A stretch of 64,000 bases of DNA from Anthostomella pinea (GCA_963556695.1 CAUWAG010000020.1:2480001-2544000), one strand, 5' to 3'; numbered from the stretch's first letter, positions 1-12,054 are shown. The notes: generated by a model not told the origin, from the sequence alone. Numbers and translations are program-made.

Positions 1-18
1 ACTTATGAGGGCTGAGTG
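1..18. mobile_element. Right terminus of a TA-flanked MITE (cut by window edge)
   Basis: The first 18 bases match the right-hand terminal repeat of the ~212-bp MITE family described at 14538-14749 and 33180-33393, ending in GAGTG and followed by the TA target dinucleotide at 19-20. The rest of the element lies outside the window. Confidence 0.65.
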
Positions 19-20
19 TA

Positions 21-1004
21 TCTTTTCAGGTGTGACTGGCCATACCCTCCCACCCAAAGATTTCAGGGAATAAGTTAGACATTGGCAACAGCCATCTCTC
101 AGTCAGCCGGTACGAAACACTGTGAGATCAGTCTTGCCATCGAGGAGGATGGACTGCGTTCTGAGGTGCGTCGATCTGATGGCCTGGGTCGCCTGAAGTC
201 CATGAGAGAAGTCGCACGTGCCTGTCTGTCCAGCTACATATAAAACTGGCTCGCCTTATGGTTCTAGCGGACCGGACTGACAAGCAGGAAGTGGTCATGA
301 GTCTTCCGGTGCTCTTGGACTACGGGAGCCGGATCCATGACCGTTGTTTTCCAGACTATGAGAAGTGGACGTAGTACCCTTCATTGCTGAACGGGGAAAG
401 TTTCAGGTGTCTGGAGTATTTGCATCACAACGAGCACAAGCACCAGGTACCGATCGCAACCATCGTGGGCATGAAAACCACGAGCAATGAGTTGATTTAC
501 AGTATAACGGGTTGAATAATCATAAACGACTAAATATCTACAGGAAACGCGCTGTATTTATTAGGCAAGAAAGGAGGATTAATACACACCAAAGGTCGTT
601 CCTCCTCCCCAGCTGCTGATAGTGCCTCGCTCTGCACAGCACGAAATATGGGAAAGCCCCCATAAGATCCTGCGGAAGAGTGAGAAAACCCTCCAGCTAT
701 GGTCGAACAACAACGATGTCCGGTGGTGTAGAGACGTACGGAAAGAAGCAGTTCGTGTGTTTCCGGAGATATCTTGTGTAGCGAGGCGCGATGGCGGTCC
801 GAACTGCGTTGACATATGCCGAGTCATCCAAGATCCCACATGACAAGCGCACTCGGAGTTTCACGGACGTACTTTTCAGTTTTGCTCAAGTGTTCAGCAA
901 GCGGTACTCGAATTGGAGGTCGCATCCCAGCCCATGCCTTTGACAGTGTGAGCGGTAGCGTTGATCTCAGTCGTACTTGAGGGTGCGAGGCTTATCAATC
1001 GGGT

Positions 1005-1035
<31 letters not shown>

Positions 1036-1137
1036 TAGAGCGTCTAGCCTGGCTGAGCGTCTGGCTGAGCGTCTGGCTGAGCGTCTAGCCTGAGCTTCTA
1101 GCGAACGTCTATATGGGCGTCTGGCTGATTTCGGCTT
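21..1137. other. Intergenic region, no convincing gene
   Basis: Short ORFs on both strands near 580-840 overlap each other, have no recognisable domain and are treated as chance. The stretch lies downstream of PRP40 and ends in the simple repeats listed separately. Confidence 0.5.
1008..1100. repeat. CAG trinucleotide run and adjacent short tandem repeat
   Basis: Nine consecutive CAG units occupy 1008-1034. They are followed by several imperfect copies of a 12-base unit containing CTGGCTGAGCGT up to about 1100. The tract lies just beyond the PRP40 stop codon, probably in its 3' UTR or flank, and is not in an obvious reading frame. Confidence 0.85.
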
Positions 1138-3866
1138 CTAGTCCTCTTCTATCTCACCCTCTTCACTGCCAGAATGCACACCGACGTCTTCCACAGGAGC
1201 TGCTTTGGCTGGTGGTGGTGGTGTCTTTGTTTTGTGACGATTATCACGCTGGGGGGAACGCTCACGCGGTGTTTTCTCTCTCTTCAGCCTCTGTGACGAG
1301 TCAGTGGAAAGCCGGCCAAAAGTATGGAAAGTAGATCTTACCTTGGAATCCCTGGAATCGCGACGGTCATCATCGTCATCGGCTCTGCGGCGCCGAGACG
1401 AGGTCGGGCGCTCATCCCCATAAGGGAGTTCCTCTACTGGACCTCTCTCCACGCGACGGCGGTACATCCTTTCCCGCTCCTCCTCTCGATCGCGTCGCTC
1501 ACGATCATAATGGCTCGGTGGTTCATCACGGCGAGACTGAGGCGTGAAGACTCTGTCCCGATCCCTGTCTCTCTCCCGATCCCGCTCCCTCTCCCGGTCT
1601 CGGTCACGATCTCCTCGGTCGCGTTCTCGGTCCCGGTCCCGTTCGCGGTCCCGTTCGCGGTCCCGTTCGCGGTCACGTTCGCGATCTCGAATGTCGCGTT
1701 CGCGGTACGAGTCCGATTGGCGACGGTCAGATAACAAGCTCTCGGCCATGCTGGACTTACGATAGTTCTTCTCTCGCTCAGCAATAGCTTTGCGACGGTC
1801 TGCCTCATACGCATCCGGCTCGGGGCTGCGGCTTTGTCGAGATGGTCGCGTGCGTTCACTACGGTGAGACCGATCCCCTCTATCCCTTTCCCGATACGTA
1901 CCACGATCAGGAGATCGGTCGCGACGCTTGTGACGATCCCTATCTTCCTCCTCTCGGTCTCGAACTCGCCTCAGAACCTTTTCAAAAGCGCCTCGGCGAG
2001 AATCTTCAGATGTGACTGCCTGGAACTCAGGGGCACGTGCAACACGAGGTCGAAGTTTCTCCCAGGTATCGTCTGCGAGCACAGGGGGGTCCATATGCTT
2101 AATATAGGAACGCAGGTCATCGACAGCCCTGCGTTGTTGACGCTCGGAACGCCTGTCTTCGTCTGACCGCTTGTTCGACCTTTTCTCTTGGAGCTATCAC
2201 GACTGTTAGCACGACCTCCATCAGGGGCCTATTTGGTGACATACCCGCTCGAAGATCAGCATTAATATGTCACGATTAATATTAGCAATGCGTCGATCAT
2301 TATTGAGTGCTGCAAAAAAGTCTTCGAAAGTGGTCTTTGGGGTCAACTCAAAACGGTTGTCCTGCTCACGAGTCAGTCTATACTTCAGGGTGGATCACCG
2401 AGAAGCAACTTACGTCCATAACGTCAAGCACATCGTTTCTCGTTCCGCGAAGAGCACGCTCCTCTTCTTCGACCACGTCCCAGAACAGATCAAGAGGGGA
2501 TGAACCAGGTTGGCCACAGGCAGCTCTGAAGCGCTCATCGTTCTCGATCTGCGGGTAAATCTGTTTCCATTTCGTCCCAGCTTTGATCTTCCCAGCTCTG
2601 CGTAGTTCTTGGAGCAATTCAACGAATGCATCTCTATTCTTCCTTTCGACGCGAAGCTTCTTGTTCTTCTGCTCTTGCCGGGACTCGTTGAAAGTTCGCT
2701 CCAAAGACTTGATGTGGTTTTGGAAAGCAGTGAGAATATCAAAGCTAGTAAGGGCCTCGTACTTCTCCTCATTCTGGAAAGGGGCAGTGGCCTTCAGCAT
2801 ACCTTGAGCTTCGGACCAGCGAGTATAGGGTTCCAGGTTGAGCTTCGGAAGCATGTCAATGAGACCATCCATGGCGCTCTTCCGAAGGTTGGCTTGGGTC
2901 TCGACATGGGACCTTTTTAGCTCAGAGATATAGTCCTCAAACAACTGTCGTCGTTCGTCTTCATCATTAGTAGAGCGGAAGATGGTCTCACCCTCGATCA
3001 TGGGACGAGCCGTCTTCCATCGTGTATAATGCTTGATTTCGGGATGGCTCTTGAGCATGGTCGCGAAATCGGCGCGCAGCTTCGTCAATCTGTCCTTGGC
3101 GCGTTCCTTGTCCTGAACAATCACATCGTAGCAGTAGTTTTCGAAGGCTGTCTTTCGGTCCTTGGGGTCTTTGATGGCGCGATACTGAGGATCCTTAATC
3201 GTAGCTCGCATAGCTTGTTCCCAAGTCCAGTCAGGCTGGACACCACTACGACGAAGCAGCTTTACAAAAGCAGCTTCAGCCTCCTCAAACGTCGCATAGT
3301 CGGGTTCATCGCTGGCGGGGACAAATGCTTGGGCGCGGGGGTCATTGCCGAAGGTCAGTTGACGGGACTCAGGGAGGGCGTCGCGGTGGTCGCGGTGGTC
3401 ACGCTGTTGGTCGTAGCCGGAAGATTGGAAGGAGCCGCCCGGGGGAGCGAAGGGAGTAGCAGAACTATCATGATCAGCTCCAAGCTATACAACAACCAAT
3501 GGTGCCATTACTCACGCTGGTGTGGATGGAGTGGCGGTATCGACTCCCAGGGCCTTCTTGTAGACGTCGGGCATTTCCCACGAGCTTTGCTTGGACTCGG
3601 TATTGTACCAGTACTTGCGCCCGCCTTCCGCAGTGTACTCCTTCCATGGTTGATTCGCAAGAGCGCGCTGCAACAGCAGATTAGCGTGCGCCCAGAAAAA
3701 ACTTCCCACAGGGTTATGGACATACCTCGGCCGGTGTCATCATCTCCTCGGGCTTGGTCCATTGTGTCACCTTCGTAACCGGATTGTAGTAATAGACGCG
3801 CCCGTCGGCACTCTTGAATTCCTGCCATGGGCTTGGCTGGCCGTAATGGCCGTTGACCCCGTTCAT
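1138..3866 (-). CDS. PRP40: Pre-mRNA-processing protein Prp40 (U1 snRNP, WW-FF protein)
   Basis: This is the U1 snRNP-associated factor that bridges the 5' splice site and branch-site proteins in the nucleus. Six exons are inferred: 3866-3726, 3667-3516, 3464-2414, 2361-2245, 2193-1342 and 1290-1138, giving 821 aa. All five introns are 51-58 nt with GTRWG-type donors. Two N-terminal WW domains are visible (W14/W36 and W55/W77), spaced as in Prp40. A long charged helical region follows with FF repeats (for example the segment starting [18 protein letters not shown]). The C-terminus is an extreme RE/RD/RS-rich tail encoded by tandem 12-mers near 1560-1700, typical of filamentous-fungal and metazoan Prp40 and absent from the yeast protein. 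The start at MNGVNG is the first ATG before the first WW domain. The gene is divergent from TRS65 across a 529-bp gap. Confidence 0.93.
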
Positions 3867-4395
3867 CGTGGAAGGCCTGCTGGCTCTCACGCAATCGGTC
3901 GCAGGGCAGGTACCAAGTGTTTTTGGTTATTTGGTGTTCCAAGTCGCCAGCAAGAAAAGTGAGGATCCCTGGTCTGGCGCAGAAAGGATACCTCGTCTCG
4001 ATAACGATGGCTGCTTGGAATGAAGATGTCAAGATCGGAAAGCCGCGAGTTTTTCTGGCGTTAGTTCTAAAGTCAAGAAGGCTAAACAGCCACATGCAGG
4101 CACAGGCCAGCCACAGATGTGGCTGGGGCTGGGGTACATATGTCAACATTGAAGTACCCACACCATTCCTAAGGTAGCTTCAATCGCCGTTCACAAGCGC
4201 ATCCATGTCCATCACTCAAGCATGAATGGTTCTGGAACAGCAGCGGCTCACGATATCCCTACTGTCCTACACCGGTCTTCGTTTCAAGGCCATTCAATCG
4301 CTCGGGGGGGTAAGCGATGCACAGTACACGAATATGATCCTTCGCCTCCAAATCTCGCCTTCCCCGATTGATTGACCGCGGGTCCCGTCAGGACG
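3867..4395. promoter_or_regulatory. Shared intergenic region between divergent PRP40 and TRS65
   Basis: The 529 bp between the two start codons must hold both promoters and 5' UTRs. I see no clear TATA box, which fits constitutive housekeeping genes. No other feature is evident. Confidence 0.5.
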
Positions 4396-6278
4396 ATGGC
4401 TGATCCAGCCCCTGAGACCGGCTTCAAGCCCGGCCTAGATTTTATGGACAACTCGAGCCTCACATACTTCATACCACTCGCTACCAACTTCCGGGTCGAC
4501 GACGTTGTAGAGGGGACTAAAGCGCCATACCAGGAGCTTTTCGACTCCATAGAGCGGCGGGAAAGTCTGTTTTTCGGTAAGCAGGCTCCTACTTTACCAT
4601 AATGTCCAATTCTCACCGTACTCATTCCCAGAACCCAGATGAATCCGTCGACGTCTTCCTCGTGCTCAGAACGCCCCACGTCCCAGAGGATACACTCCGA
4701 TCCTCGCTGAAGAGGCTTGTCATCTCCCTCGAGGCGCACATTGTTAACGGCAATGCGCCTGATCGCGACAGCCCGCCCGCTTTAGACGTCATATATACTG
4801 GCACCGTAGACGAGTCGGAGGTACCAACGATACTGGTGGAAGATTCGACAGACGACGGTGAACCTCAGGAGGCGGAGCGCACACAGCATGCGTTTGCTAT
4901 ATGGAAGCTGTCCGTCTTCCTCGGACGACCCAGAATACGACTGTATAGTCCTTCGGTTGTCTTCGCTGCTACGGCAAGCTTGAAGCCTGCCGACGTGTCT
5001 CTTTCCAACGACCTTCGGGATGGCTATATGGCCAGTGGTGTCGCCGCAGGCCTCAATCTTCTGGAATCTTTCGGTAGTGACCCAGCCATGAACGGAGTAA
5101 AGCCTCGGCTTTCTGCGCTACGGGTATCTCGAGTCGCGCCGGTCACGCAGCAAGAGAAGGACCTTCTGCGGCCTGTCAAATCACTCCCGAAACTGTCTCT
5201 GCGCATCTATCCTGTTATACATTCACGTATGAGGTTTACCCACCCGAACACGGCACCAGCAACTGCTGCGGTGATTGCGATACTCGAGGTGGATTTCACC
5301 CCCTTTTTTGAGTGCGAAGTCAATCTCGAAAACATCACACTGTCAATCCCGGGTGGTACAGTCCAGAACCTGACAAGCCAACCGGGCATGTCTCTTCCTC
5401 TGTCTTGTGTGGCACATGATCACGTCACATTCCTTTACCGGGTTGCACCAGCCGAGGCAGATCTGGTAGCGAGAAGCCCAATGCGCGACCTGGACATCAC
5501 GATTTCGGCAACAGCATTGGTCCATCCCGATTTATGCATGCCGCGTTTGAATATGGCTTGGACTGCGGCAGTCGACTTTACGATACCGGTGAACCCTGGC
5601 TACGGTTCCACTACGCAGCCGATCCAACGCTCGCATCGGCCAAGTCAACTGTCCATCGGAGGTGAAAGTACTACTTCTCTAATAGCACCGTCAGTTGCTC
5701 GTCCAGATGCGCTTCCTGCACTGGAGGCGTCGACAAAATCAGAAACCACTGTACAGGAATTAGGCGTGACGATGACGTTTATGGCGCCGCCGGCAAACAC
5801 GAAGGTATTTCTGGGCGATGAATTTGTCTGGAGCGTGTTTGTTGCCAACAAATCGCCCAATTCTACGGCTCCTCCTCGGAAACTCGCGCTGGTGGTCATT
5901 CCAAAGCGCCGCCGCCACGAATCACGGGTCAACCGACCACCCTCCGTATCTAGGCCATCGGAAGCCTCGTATGCACGTTCGACATCAAAGGCTGGCAAAG
6001 ACCGGGCGGTGGCCGACGCGGTGCTGGACGACCAGGTAGTCCACGCCATGCAACGGAGCAGCATCATTGACAGCGCAGAGGTGGCCTGTTTGAGTGCGGA
6101 TGTTAGGATCGGACCGCTTGCGCCCGGTGCATGTCACGTGGCTGAGCTGAAGTTCCTGGCGCTGAAAGAGGGGATTGTGAATATCGAAGCTGTACGGGTC
6201 GTCGACCTCGTGAGCAACGAGCACGTAGACATTAAAGACCTGCCGACTGTCTTGGTTGAAAGTAGTCCAGAGGAGTAA
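4396..6278 (+). CDS. TRS65: TRAPP complex subunit Trs65-like protein
   Basis: Trs65 is a fungal TRAPP II subunit that helps the complex act as a Rab exchange factor at the Golgi. Two exons, 4396-4576 and 4639-6278, give 606 aa. The 62-nt intron starts GTAAGC and ends CCCAG; using the later AG restores the family pattern SLFFDES before VFLVLRTP. Family features seen are the N-terminal TYFIPLATNF block, the LVISLEAHIV block, and a C-terminal immunoglobulin-like region with GDEFVWSVFVANKSP, LALVVIPKRRRH and the closing EHVDIKDLPTVLVE. The region between residues ~340 and ~400 is low complexity. The protein is expected to be cytosolic or Golgi-peripheral, and no signal peptide or membrane helix is seen. 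Confidence 0.88.
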
Positions 6279-8203
6279 TGACATACCAAACGTGCAGCAC
6301 GCTGTCTGCCGCAGTTTATATTGTGTGTACTACGTATGTGCAGTGAATTCTCGATGCGTGATTCTGTGTGGTATATACCATGTTAAGATACAACATCACC
6401 TAGACCCGGGTTTAGGCTCCCTCTGACAGTACGCCCATTAGCTTCACAACATTCAGGGTCAGCCGAAACGTCAACTGGTCTTATTGTATCAGCTTTACCT
6501 CCTCCATTGCACTCGGACAACATGGAATCATGAGGTTGACATCAACTTCCTCGTCGGACTTGAGATTGGAGTGACAGACCTTGTATTGCATCTCCATTTG
6601 ATTCGTATTCCAAAGTCGTGCACTACGGAATGCCAATGCGGGCACGCATTCAGGGGTAGGAGGGGAGGAATCGGGGCTACCGATAATCTCAGCACTTAGG
6701 CATAACTTACATTTTGCACATATACAAACCTGCGCATTGAACCTAGCTCTGTCATCTTTTCAAGCTGATAGAAACCTAATTTGCTGTGCTGCAGTCACCG
6801 TGCCGGGTTTTAATATGTGGAAGCCGCTTCAAAACCCCCATGCGAGATGCATGCGCAAGGTCTCATATACTTCGTGAATCTAGAAGATACAGGACTCTAG
6901 CCGATAGGTGGTACTCGGATGTCGCTGCTCTATGCCTGACATCGACTTCTACATCTATAGGCCGCTGCCAGCGTGTGGAACCCATGTATGTAGGTATTCA
7001 CGCATCTTGAACGTTTAATACAGGTTTGTCGACTTGTTTTTATCTTAAGAGATGTATATTTCCTGACTGGGCATTGCTCTCGAGCATAACCTTTGGAAGC
7101 ACGTATATAGTACTTTCTATAGTGTCGAAGCATTCGCCCTGATACCCTACCATCCTAAAGAGATAATAATGCCCTACGAGGATTACTGCCGGCTCAGGGA
7201 GATACGTCTCTTGAGGGGACGCCGTACTCCAAAGACTCTGGATCAAAGACTCTCAATACCCACTGGGAACTTGCATCACATCGACATTTGATAGTGATAG
7301 AAATGATTGATCATGATCAAGTTCTAGTAAAACGGTATGTGACCACACCGAGCTCGCCCCGCTACAGGATTTGCAATAATTGACAGAATCAACGACGTTT
7401 CTACTCAATATCCTTATCGATCACGTCGAATAATTGCCGCAGTGGATCTGTCAGTTACCAGCCTCCCTCCAGAGGAAATCTTTGGGCGTCGAACATCGAA
7501 GAAGCGGCGGTGTGGTCAATGGTCAACCCCAAGCCCAGCCGCCCAGCCGCAGAAGCAAGGTCCAGACCAATGACGAAAAAGGCTTCGGTGTTGGCGCGTC
7601 ACGATCCAGCTACACATCGACACACCAGACCGTGCTTTTCCATCGGCAGCCGGCAGCCGCTCGTCTTAATTAGAAGTTAGTGCACGTCATGAGCGAATGG
7701 CCGATCCCCGTCACACGCCGAGCGCGAAGTCCGAGACTGCTAGCGCCACGATGCTAGATCTGACAAAGACTTAGCGCGGAGAAAAACCGGGATGTGCGTT
7801 GTTGGGACCAAGGGGCTAACCTCTGCACCACCTCTGCGACTAACAGTCTATGACAGACAGTCCAAGGGTCCATGGGGATGGTTGGACCGCATCATCGGGA
7901 TGCGGCACTGTCATCGTCGCATCGCCGCGTCGTCCCCAGATCACCCAACATGACGTACTGGAAGGAGACAGGAGAGAAGCACTATAAGTTGCGCTCATGG
8001 GGACCAGTATTCTCGTGGTGTTGTGCCACACCGCCCACAGACACATCCAACCGAACCAGCACCCTCGCTTGTGTTAGTCGCTACTTCGGTAGTCTGGACG
8101 CTTTCCAGAACCGAGACCCAGGCTTACCCTCGTTGACTACCTCCTCTACATTAATACAATCATCTAATCAACACCTCCAAGTCACCACACACGACGCGTC
8201 ATC
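6279..8203. other. Intergenic region, 1.9 kb
   Basis: No ORF here has recognisable domains or plausible exon structure. The distal part (about 7700-8200) is the likely promoter and 5' UTR of the small membrane-protein gene, with a TATA-like CTATAAG at about 7982. Confidence 0.45.
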
Positions 8204-8644
8204 ATGGACGGCATAAATACAGAAACGTCTGGCTTCACAACGGAACTCGTCATCGCCGCCGTGTGCAGCGTCGTCGGCGTGATCGTATTTCTCGGCGTGA
8301 TCCTCTTCCTCGCCCTCCGGTGGACACGGGTCGCACCCCACGTCACTCCGGATAGCTGGAAGACACCGCAGAGCGAGAAGAGCTGGCCAATGGCGAGGGA
8401 CTCCTGGTCTCAACCTATGATTTCGCCGGTGCCGTTGCCGACAACGTCGCCGCGGGCGTCGAGGACGATTTCTGATGTTATGTTCGAGAGGGAGAAGGCC
8501 TGGCCTAAGATGAGGGACTCGGTCGAGTCCAGCTGGTCTTCCCCTTTGATCTCGCCGGTGGCGTCGCCGATAACGTCGCCGCGTGCGTCGCCGCGTGCGT
8601 CGCGGACGAGTTCGGATGTTATGCTCAAGAAGGGCAGCTATTGA
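8204..8644 (+). CDS. Small single-pass membrane protein with duplicated tail
   Basis: I do not recognise the family. The single-exon ORF encodes 146 aa. Residues 1-13 are a short polar N-terminus. Residues ~14-38 form one strongly hydrophobic helix (from LVIAAVCSVVGVIVFLGVIL), with no cleavable signal peptide pattern. A Ser/Pro/Arg-rich tail follows. The tail holds two imperfect copies of one ~40-residue unit: WPMARDSW, MISPVPLPTTSPRASRT and SDVMF, then WPKMRDS, LISPVASPITSPRASPRAS and SDVML. Repeated SPRAS sites could be phosphorylated, which is inference. The arrangement resembles many fungal mid14-like or unknown cell-surface stubs, but no homologue can be asserted. Confidence 0.55.
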   Translation: MDGINTETSGFTTELVIAAVCSVVGVIVFLGVILFLALRWTRVAPHVTPDSWKTPQSEKSWPMARDSWSQPMISPVPLPTTSPRASRTISDVMFEREKAWPKMRDSVESSWSSPLISPVASPITSPRASPRASRTSSDVMLKKGSY

Positions 8645-9073
8645 GCGCTCGGTCATCGGAAGGTGGATATGGACGACAGACTTACATGAACATGGTTACG
8701 AGACAACACTTACGACACGCATACGCATCGAAACGGAGTTATCATTGGTTTTTCATTTGCGCATACGGCCGGCGTCTATGAGCATGGGGTCGCGATGGCG
8801 TTTTGGTTTCACGGGAAGCGAGCGAGTTGTCCGAGATGTTAGCCAGGTCAGGAACTTCATGACTCAACTTGGATGTTGCGTTCTGAAATACCCAACCCAT
8901 CTATCAAGATATATGATTATTTCCACAAGCATGAATCGTGAACTTTCGTCACGTCGATTCGCGCCTGTTTTTTCCTTTCTTCATGCGGATTGATCATCAT
9001 TGCTTTTCAAATCACGAGCTTGATGCTGAGTGAGTGACATTGACGCTCAGCAAGCCAGTCGCTGTCCCGAATA
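8645..9073. other. Intergenic, nothing recognised
   Basis: This is the downstream flank of the small membrane-protein gene, up to the MITE. The overlapping ORF that runs to 8993 is only an alternative frame of the gene and its 3' flank. Confidence 0.45.
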
Positions 9074-9285
9074 CAATCACCCTCCATAAGTCTCCGTCCG
9101 GGAGGCCTCTATCAAGTCTTGATTATTAACGCCATTCGCATTAATGGAATAAACACACCGGAATAAGCAGCTTTTATATAAAAAGCCATCTCGAGTGCTT
9201 ATTCCAGAGTGCTTGTACCATTTATAGTAGATAAACCCGTCGCTTGCTGAAATAGGGGTGTACGGAGACTTTTGGCAGTTCAGTG
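9074..9285. mobile_element. MITE of the 212-bp TA-flanked family, degenerate
   Basis: The left end contains CCTCCATAAGTCTCCGTCC and the right end GTGTACGGAGACTTTT closing in CAGTG. TA lies on both sides (9072-9073 and 9286-9287). The core holds CCGGAATAAGCA and TGCTTATTCC as a hairpin. The length is 212 bp, identical to the copy at 14538. Confidence 0.8.
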
Positions 9286-11531
9286 TAGTTCACATGTAGG
9301 TACCGTCTTCTTGCTCGCGTATTCGGGAACATGTGCGCGGCCCTTTCTGACTTGAAAGCGTCATCGCAGGTCTAGAACATCTGACTGAGCAGTCGCAACA
9401 TGATATCATACTCCGCCCACAGGATCTCTCGGGTATTTCGGCAGCCCTTGGGCTTCATCGACTTGCGTGGCACGATCTTATCTGATCCCAACTTTGATGT
9501 CATAACTATCCCAGAAGGATGGAATCACATCAACCTACCTACGTAATTAACCAAAGCCATGCGAATGCATCTACCTAGCTGTGCTTGTCCGAAATTCCTA
9601 TTTCCTAGGGAAGGCCTCTCTTCTCAAACCCCGCTTCCGTCCAACACCACAACAATGAACCTGCGAAGCCAGCTCCGCGGTAGCCAAAGCACTTGGAGTC
9701 CCAACCTTGGCGTACGGACGACGTATGCGCCAGAAGTAGCGAGGTTCGGACTCGCAACTGCCTACGGCGAGGATCAAGCACCCTTCTCCTGCTGGGCCAG
9801 AATGCCAAGACACTCCATGACCGCCGTCGTAGCTTTCAGGAAAGGGGCTGGTACAATAGCTGCAGTCTAGTTCTCCACGTCTCTGAATCCTGTTAGTGAC
9901 CAGCCAGGGAGCTCAGCAGGATGATAGTGCGGGAAGCAGTGGACGCCTCAGAATCTTGATGATGCTGAACGGCATGCTGTCGCCTCAAATGTAGTAGAAT
10001 TGCGTCTATACGCCCGCGGAGGGTCCGACTCAGCTCCGCGTCCGTCCACGACTCGGTAAGAACCGTCCAATGGCGTTGTCGGCCCTAATCGCGTACTCAC
10101 GACAGCGTTCGTCGAGGTTTGGTTGGCGCTAGCACCGTATCTGTCGCTTCGATCAGAGGCAAGGTACTAAACGATGCCTCTAGACCGGGAGATCGGCGGC
10201 AGCATGGCAGACCGATGCAAGCAACGTTGCGCGCTTCAGTTGCGCGGCCTGTCGGAAGATGAAACGCAAGTGCAGCCGCGAATGGCCGCAATAATCGTGT
10301 ACACAATCGACATGGAGACGGACGACGGATCTGCGAATGTGACTCCTGCGTGTGATCCGGCGAGACTCGACAGCAGGGTGGCCGACGGAACGATAGCCCT
10401 CGGTTGGCTTCGGTAACGGCGCAAAACGCGTTTCCCAAGCTTTTCTTTCTGGGCTTTTACATCTTCGCGAGCCGGAGGAAGCGGTCCCGGGCCGTGTTCA
10501 CAACTTTCCGAAGGAGTTTGCCGAGCTGACACGTGACAATGCGTCTCGGTTCGCGGCGCGACACTGAAACATTTTCAACATTCTCCACCCCTCCTGTTCG
10601 ACTGAGAATCAGCCATGCAGTCTCCAAGATCCGCCTCCGCCAGCAACTAGCAAGCCTACAGCCAGAAACCCGATCAGCAGACATATGAAGCCTACAGGAG
10701 ATGAGATGCGCGGCTGATGTGAGAGTGGTGTGAGGTTACATCGTGGGGAGCTTCCGCGGTGCGATCGGCGCAGGGGTTCGGTGATGGGAAGAAGCGAAAT
10801 GCAGTTCTGCACTGCGATGGGGCTTGTGCGCGGACAAGGGCAATCCGGCCGGCGTCGAGTCTGAGGAGCAGCTTGATGCAGGGGATCGCGCTGGAAGGGA
10901 TCTTTCATATTTGTGGCTGGGCACATGAGTTCGGGAAGATCGTGGTCCGAATGCTTCGACGAGTGTCATCAGGCCGTTCGTGGGCGACTGCCTGTACGCG
11001 GCTGGCTGGAAAGTAAGTGGCAAGGAAGATATCCTGGGGCCCATCAGGGATCTCATCGAAGCCTTGAGGGCAATGGGCGTTGCCGGTAAGTTCATCATCC
11101 GTGTGAAGAGGCCCTGCAGAAGCTGATGCATGGTAGATGAGTATATTTCGATCTTGGAGGGCGAGGGCATGCTGGACTAGCAGGGTTTCCGCATGATCGG
11201 TAAAGCAAACAGCTGGCGTATACCAGGATAAAAACAGGCCAGATGATGAGTCTTCTTGCACTTATTCGTAATGTTCGCTATTCCAGACACATGGAGTGTC
11301 TTGGAGTGCTGTATAGCAGATTTTGCTGACAGGAGGCGAACTGAAGGGCATCAAAACGGGTTGTTCAACTCCAAAAAGACGACGATGACCAGAAGCTTCA
11401 CTCGTACTAGGGACTCGCTCCGTATCTTGCGCATGAGAAGTAGTAGCCATGAGTGCAGTAGAAGTCCTACACGTGAGATACCATTCAGGTGAAATGGTCC
11501 CTGCCTGGCGAGCATTCGGCCGACTTGGGCA
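9286..11531. other. Intergenic region, 2.2 kb
   Basis: Many short overlapping ORFs occur on both strands (for example 9598-9870 and 10097-10532). None shows domain signatures or consistent splice structure. One possible coding relic is listed separately at 10929-11126. Confidence 0.4.
10929..11126 (+). pseudogene. Possible exon relic, unrecognised
   Basis: A stop-free frame on the plus strand reads like globular protein (for example RPFVGDCLYAAGWKVSGKED). It reaches a consensus GTAAGT donor at 11086. Immediately upstream the same frame is closed by TGA at 10926. No family is recognised. It may be the remains of a gene or a chance ORF. Confidence 0.22.
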
Positions 11532-11539
11532 CTGCAGGC

Positions 11540-12046
11540 CAGGGTTGCAAAAAATACGAATCGTATTCGTACTTAGTATCGTATCGTATCATATCGTATC
11601 GTATCGTATGAGATTTCAATATTATATAGTATTGTCACGGCGAGCATACTGGGGAGCTGGGACATGGCCTGCAGCAAGCAGCTATTACTCTATTGACGAG
11701 AATATCAAGACTAGAGAGGAAAGGAAGAGAGAGAGATAGGTACAGCGGGACTTTGCCCCTTTAAGGGGATCCTCTGGTCAGATCCTTCCCTTATTGGGAA
11801 GTATTGGCTTGCCATGTGGGAAGGTCCGTGCAGGCCGTTACAAAAATAATAATAGTATTAAAAAACTCTTAAAAACGTCTTTAATTATTATTATTTCTCT
11901 TTTTAAAAACATATAAGTTATATTAAAAAGTCCGACTTTTAGACCCCTGTTTAATGCTATTGTATATAAATAGTATACGATAGTACGGGTTCGTATCGTA
12001 TCGTATGACCTAAATACGATACTAAGTATCGTATTTTGCAACCCTG
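11540..12046. mobile_element. hAT-like non-autonomous element with 8-bp target duplication
   Basis: The ends are CAGGGTTGCAAAA and its complement TTTTGCAACCCTG. Next come subterminal inverted repeats of TACTTAGTATCGTATCG type. The 507-bp element is flanked by a perfect 8-bp direct repeat, CTGCAGGC, at 11532-11539 and 12047-12054. A CAGGG start and 8-bp duplication are hallmarks of the hAT superfamily. No transposase is encoded. The interior contains an LTR-like insertion at 11633-11842 and otherwise AT-rich sequence. Confidence 0.85.
11633..11842. mobile_element. Solo-LTR-like repeat nested in the hAT-like element
   Basis: The 210-bp sequence starts TGTCACGG and ends CCGTTACA, the short inverted TG...CA termini of an LTR. 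It is about 85-90% identical by eye to 25055-25265. No 5-bp target duplication could be confirmed in the AT-rich flanks, so classification as LTR is inferred from the termini alone. Confidence 0.6.
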
Positions 12047-12054
12047 CTGCAGGC

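Noticed and set aside
1324..1904. Several 70-156 codon ORFs around the PRP40 RS region
   Set aside because: These are other frames of the tandem repeats encoding the RE/RD tail.
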